64,000 bases of DNA, taken from an uncultured bacterium. GTDB taxonomy: Bacteria; Bacillota; Clostridia; Lachnospirales; Lachnospiraceae. The notes under the pieces are model-generated. The model was not told the DNA's origin and did not search any database. It saw only the letters and a program-made list of their open reading frames with translations. The translations under genes and the position numbers were made by a program. Each line of letters begins with the position of its first letter. The stretch's first letter is position 1. This document shows, piece by piece, positions 63,258 to 64,000 of the stretch. Where the stretch lies: the NCBI GenBank assembly GCA_905215405.1, contig CAJMQE010000004.1, forward strand, positions 1 through 64,000. Reading direction: 5' to 3'.

Positions 63258-64000
63258 ATGCATTGTACCAGAAAAGTGACAGAAAGCATTTACTGGATTG
63301 GAGCGAGCGACAGAAGACTTGCCCTGTTCGAAAATATTTTTCCTATTAAAAGAGGGGTTTCCTACAATTCCTATTTTATCGATGATGAGAAGACTGCGGT
63401 TGTAGACACCGTGGATGCTGCAGTATCAAAACAATTCTATGAAAATATTGAATATCTTCTAAATGGAAGAGCACTTGATTATCTGATCGTTAATCACATG
63501 GAGCCGGATCACAGCGCTAATATTGAAGAATTATTTAGAAGATTTCCAGATGTGAAGATCGTGTGCAGTCTCAAGGCTATGCATATGATCAGCGCGTTTT
63601 TTAGAGAGGATATCACGGAAAAATGTATTGCAGTCAAAGAAGGTGATACTTTGTCACTGGGAACACATGAACTGTATTTTGTTATGGCACCAATGGTTCA
63701 CTGGCCTGAATGTATGGTGTCTTATGAAAGTAGTGAAAAGGTTCTATTTTCTGCAGATGCATTTGGAACATTTGGCGCATTGAACGGAAATATTTTCGAT
63801 GACGAAGCAGCCTTTGATTCTGAGGCAATGCAGGACGCCAGAAGATATTATACAAATATTGTTGGAAAATATGGAATGCCGGTACAAACGCTTTTAAAGA
63901 AGGCAGCAACACTTGAAATCGAAGTGATTGCACCGCTTCATGGTCTTGTATGGAGAAAAAATCCAGGTGTGCTGATCGAAAAGTACGATAAATGGTCCCG
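63258..64000 (+). CDS. FprA family A-type flavoprotein, 3'-truncated by window edge
   Basis: Begins MHCTRKVTESIYWIGASDRR at ATG 63258, with AAAGGAGG upstream, and is open to the end of the window (about 247 codons). The beta-lactamase-like diiron domain shows VNHMEPDHSAN, the H-x-E-x-D-H iron ligands, and later APMVHWPECMVSY, FSADAFGTFG and APLHGLVW. The flavodoxin domain would follow outside. These enzymes reduce O2 to water or NO to N2O and protect anaerobes. The family call is firm; the end lies outside the window. Confidence 0.92.
   Translation, partial: MHCTRKVTESIYWIGASDRRLALFENIFPIKRGVSYNSYFIDDEKTAVVDTVDAAVSKQFYENIEYLLNGRALDYLIVNHMEPDHSANIEELFRRFPDVKIVCSLKAMHMISAFFREDITEKCIAVKEGDTLSLGTHELYFVMAPMVHWPECMVSYESSEKVLFSADAFGTFGALNGNIFDDEAAFDSEAMQDARRYYTNIVGKYGMPVQTLLKKAATLEIEVIAPLHGLVWRKNPGVLIEKYDKWS

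Overview
The window looks like chromosomal DNA of an anaerobic, probably spore-forming, gut-type Lachnospiraceae (low-GC Clostridia). This rests on gene content and style: strong AGGAGG-type ribosome binding sites, sigma-A promoters with 17-bp spacers, an FeFe-hydrogenase, an FprA-type flavoprotein, C_GCAxxG_C_C and old-yellow-enzyme redox proteins, a KTGD-type wall anchor, dockerin and cohesin modules, and cell-wall enzymes resembling sporulation proteins. I cannot resolve the genus. No rRNA, tRNA, CRISPR array, transposase or prophage was seen.

Layout. 1-9 kb: the end of an amidohydrolase gene, then two large secreted proteins (a GH2 glycosidase-like protein and a wall-anchored multidomain protein). 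9-17 kb: asnB on the minus strand, a MATE transporter behind a promoter-terminator leader, a FIST-GGDEF diguanylate cyclase followed by a decayed GGDEF remnant, and a PutP-like symporter. 17-24.5 kb: AT-rich accessory genes (zinc-ribbon membrane protein, peptidase E, DUF998 protein, XRE regulator facing a small ORF across a palindrome, AraC regulator, MacB-like ABC system), then a 29-codon holin-like toxin gene behind a LexA-like box. 24.5-34.5 kb: a chemoreceptor, an OYE/HxlR/hydrolase/flavodoxin redox cluster, a ferredoxin-like membrane protein, a second chemoreceptor split by an amber codon, and a lipoprotein.

34.8-46.4 kb: a repeat-rich SGNH hydrolase; an oxidative-stress group of OhrR-type regulator, flavin thioredoxin reductase lacking the usual NADPH motif, and thioredoxin; a tocopherol-cyclase-like protein; an FeFe-hydrogenase; NADP isocitrate dehydrogenase; a CDP-alcohol phosphatidyltransferase; a CmpB-like membrane protein; and a membrane GDPD. 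46.4-47.1 kb is non-coding repeat DNA: a 90-nt nested palindrome followed by four copies of a ~150-bp tandem repeat. 47-52.7 kb: PTS enzyme I, HflX, dihydrofolate reductase and a zinc-ribbon membrane protein. 52.9-60.1 kb: envelope genes, namely a SpoIID-like peptidoglycan-binding protein, a signal-less amidase with SPOR domain, a dockerin-bearing glucosaminidase and a membrane-anchored cohesin protein; the last ends in a second copy of the 90-nt palindrome. 60.1-64 kb: a glycosyltransferase, an unrecognised wHTH protein, a DUF308 protein and the start of fprA.

The most interesting items are: the adjacent dockerin-glucosaminidase and cohesin-membrane-anchor genes; the 90-nt palindromic element whose two copies differ by compensatory changes; the toxin-like small ORF with a LexA-like operator over its -35; and the OhrR operator ahead of a thioredoxin system whose reductase appears not to use NADPH in the usual way.
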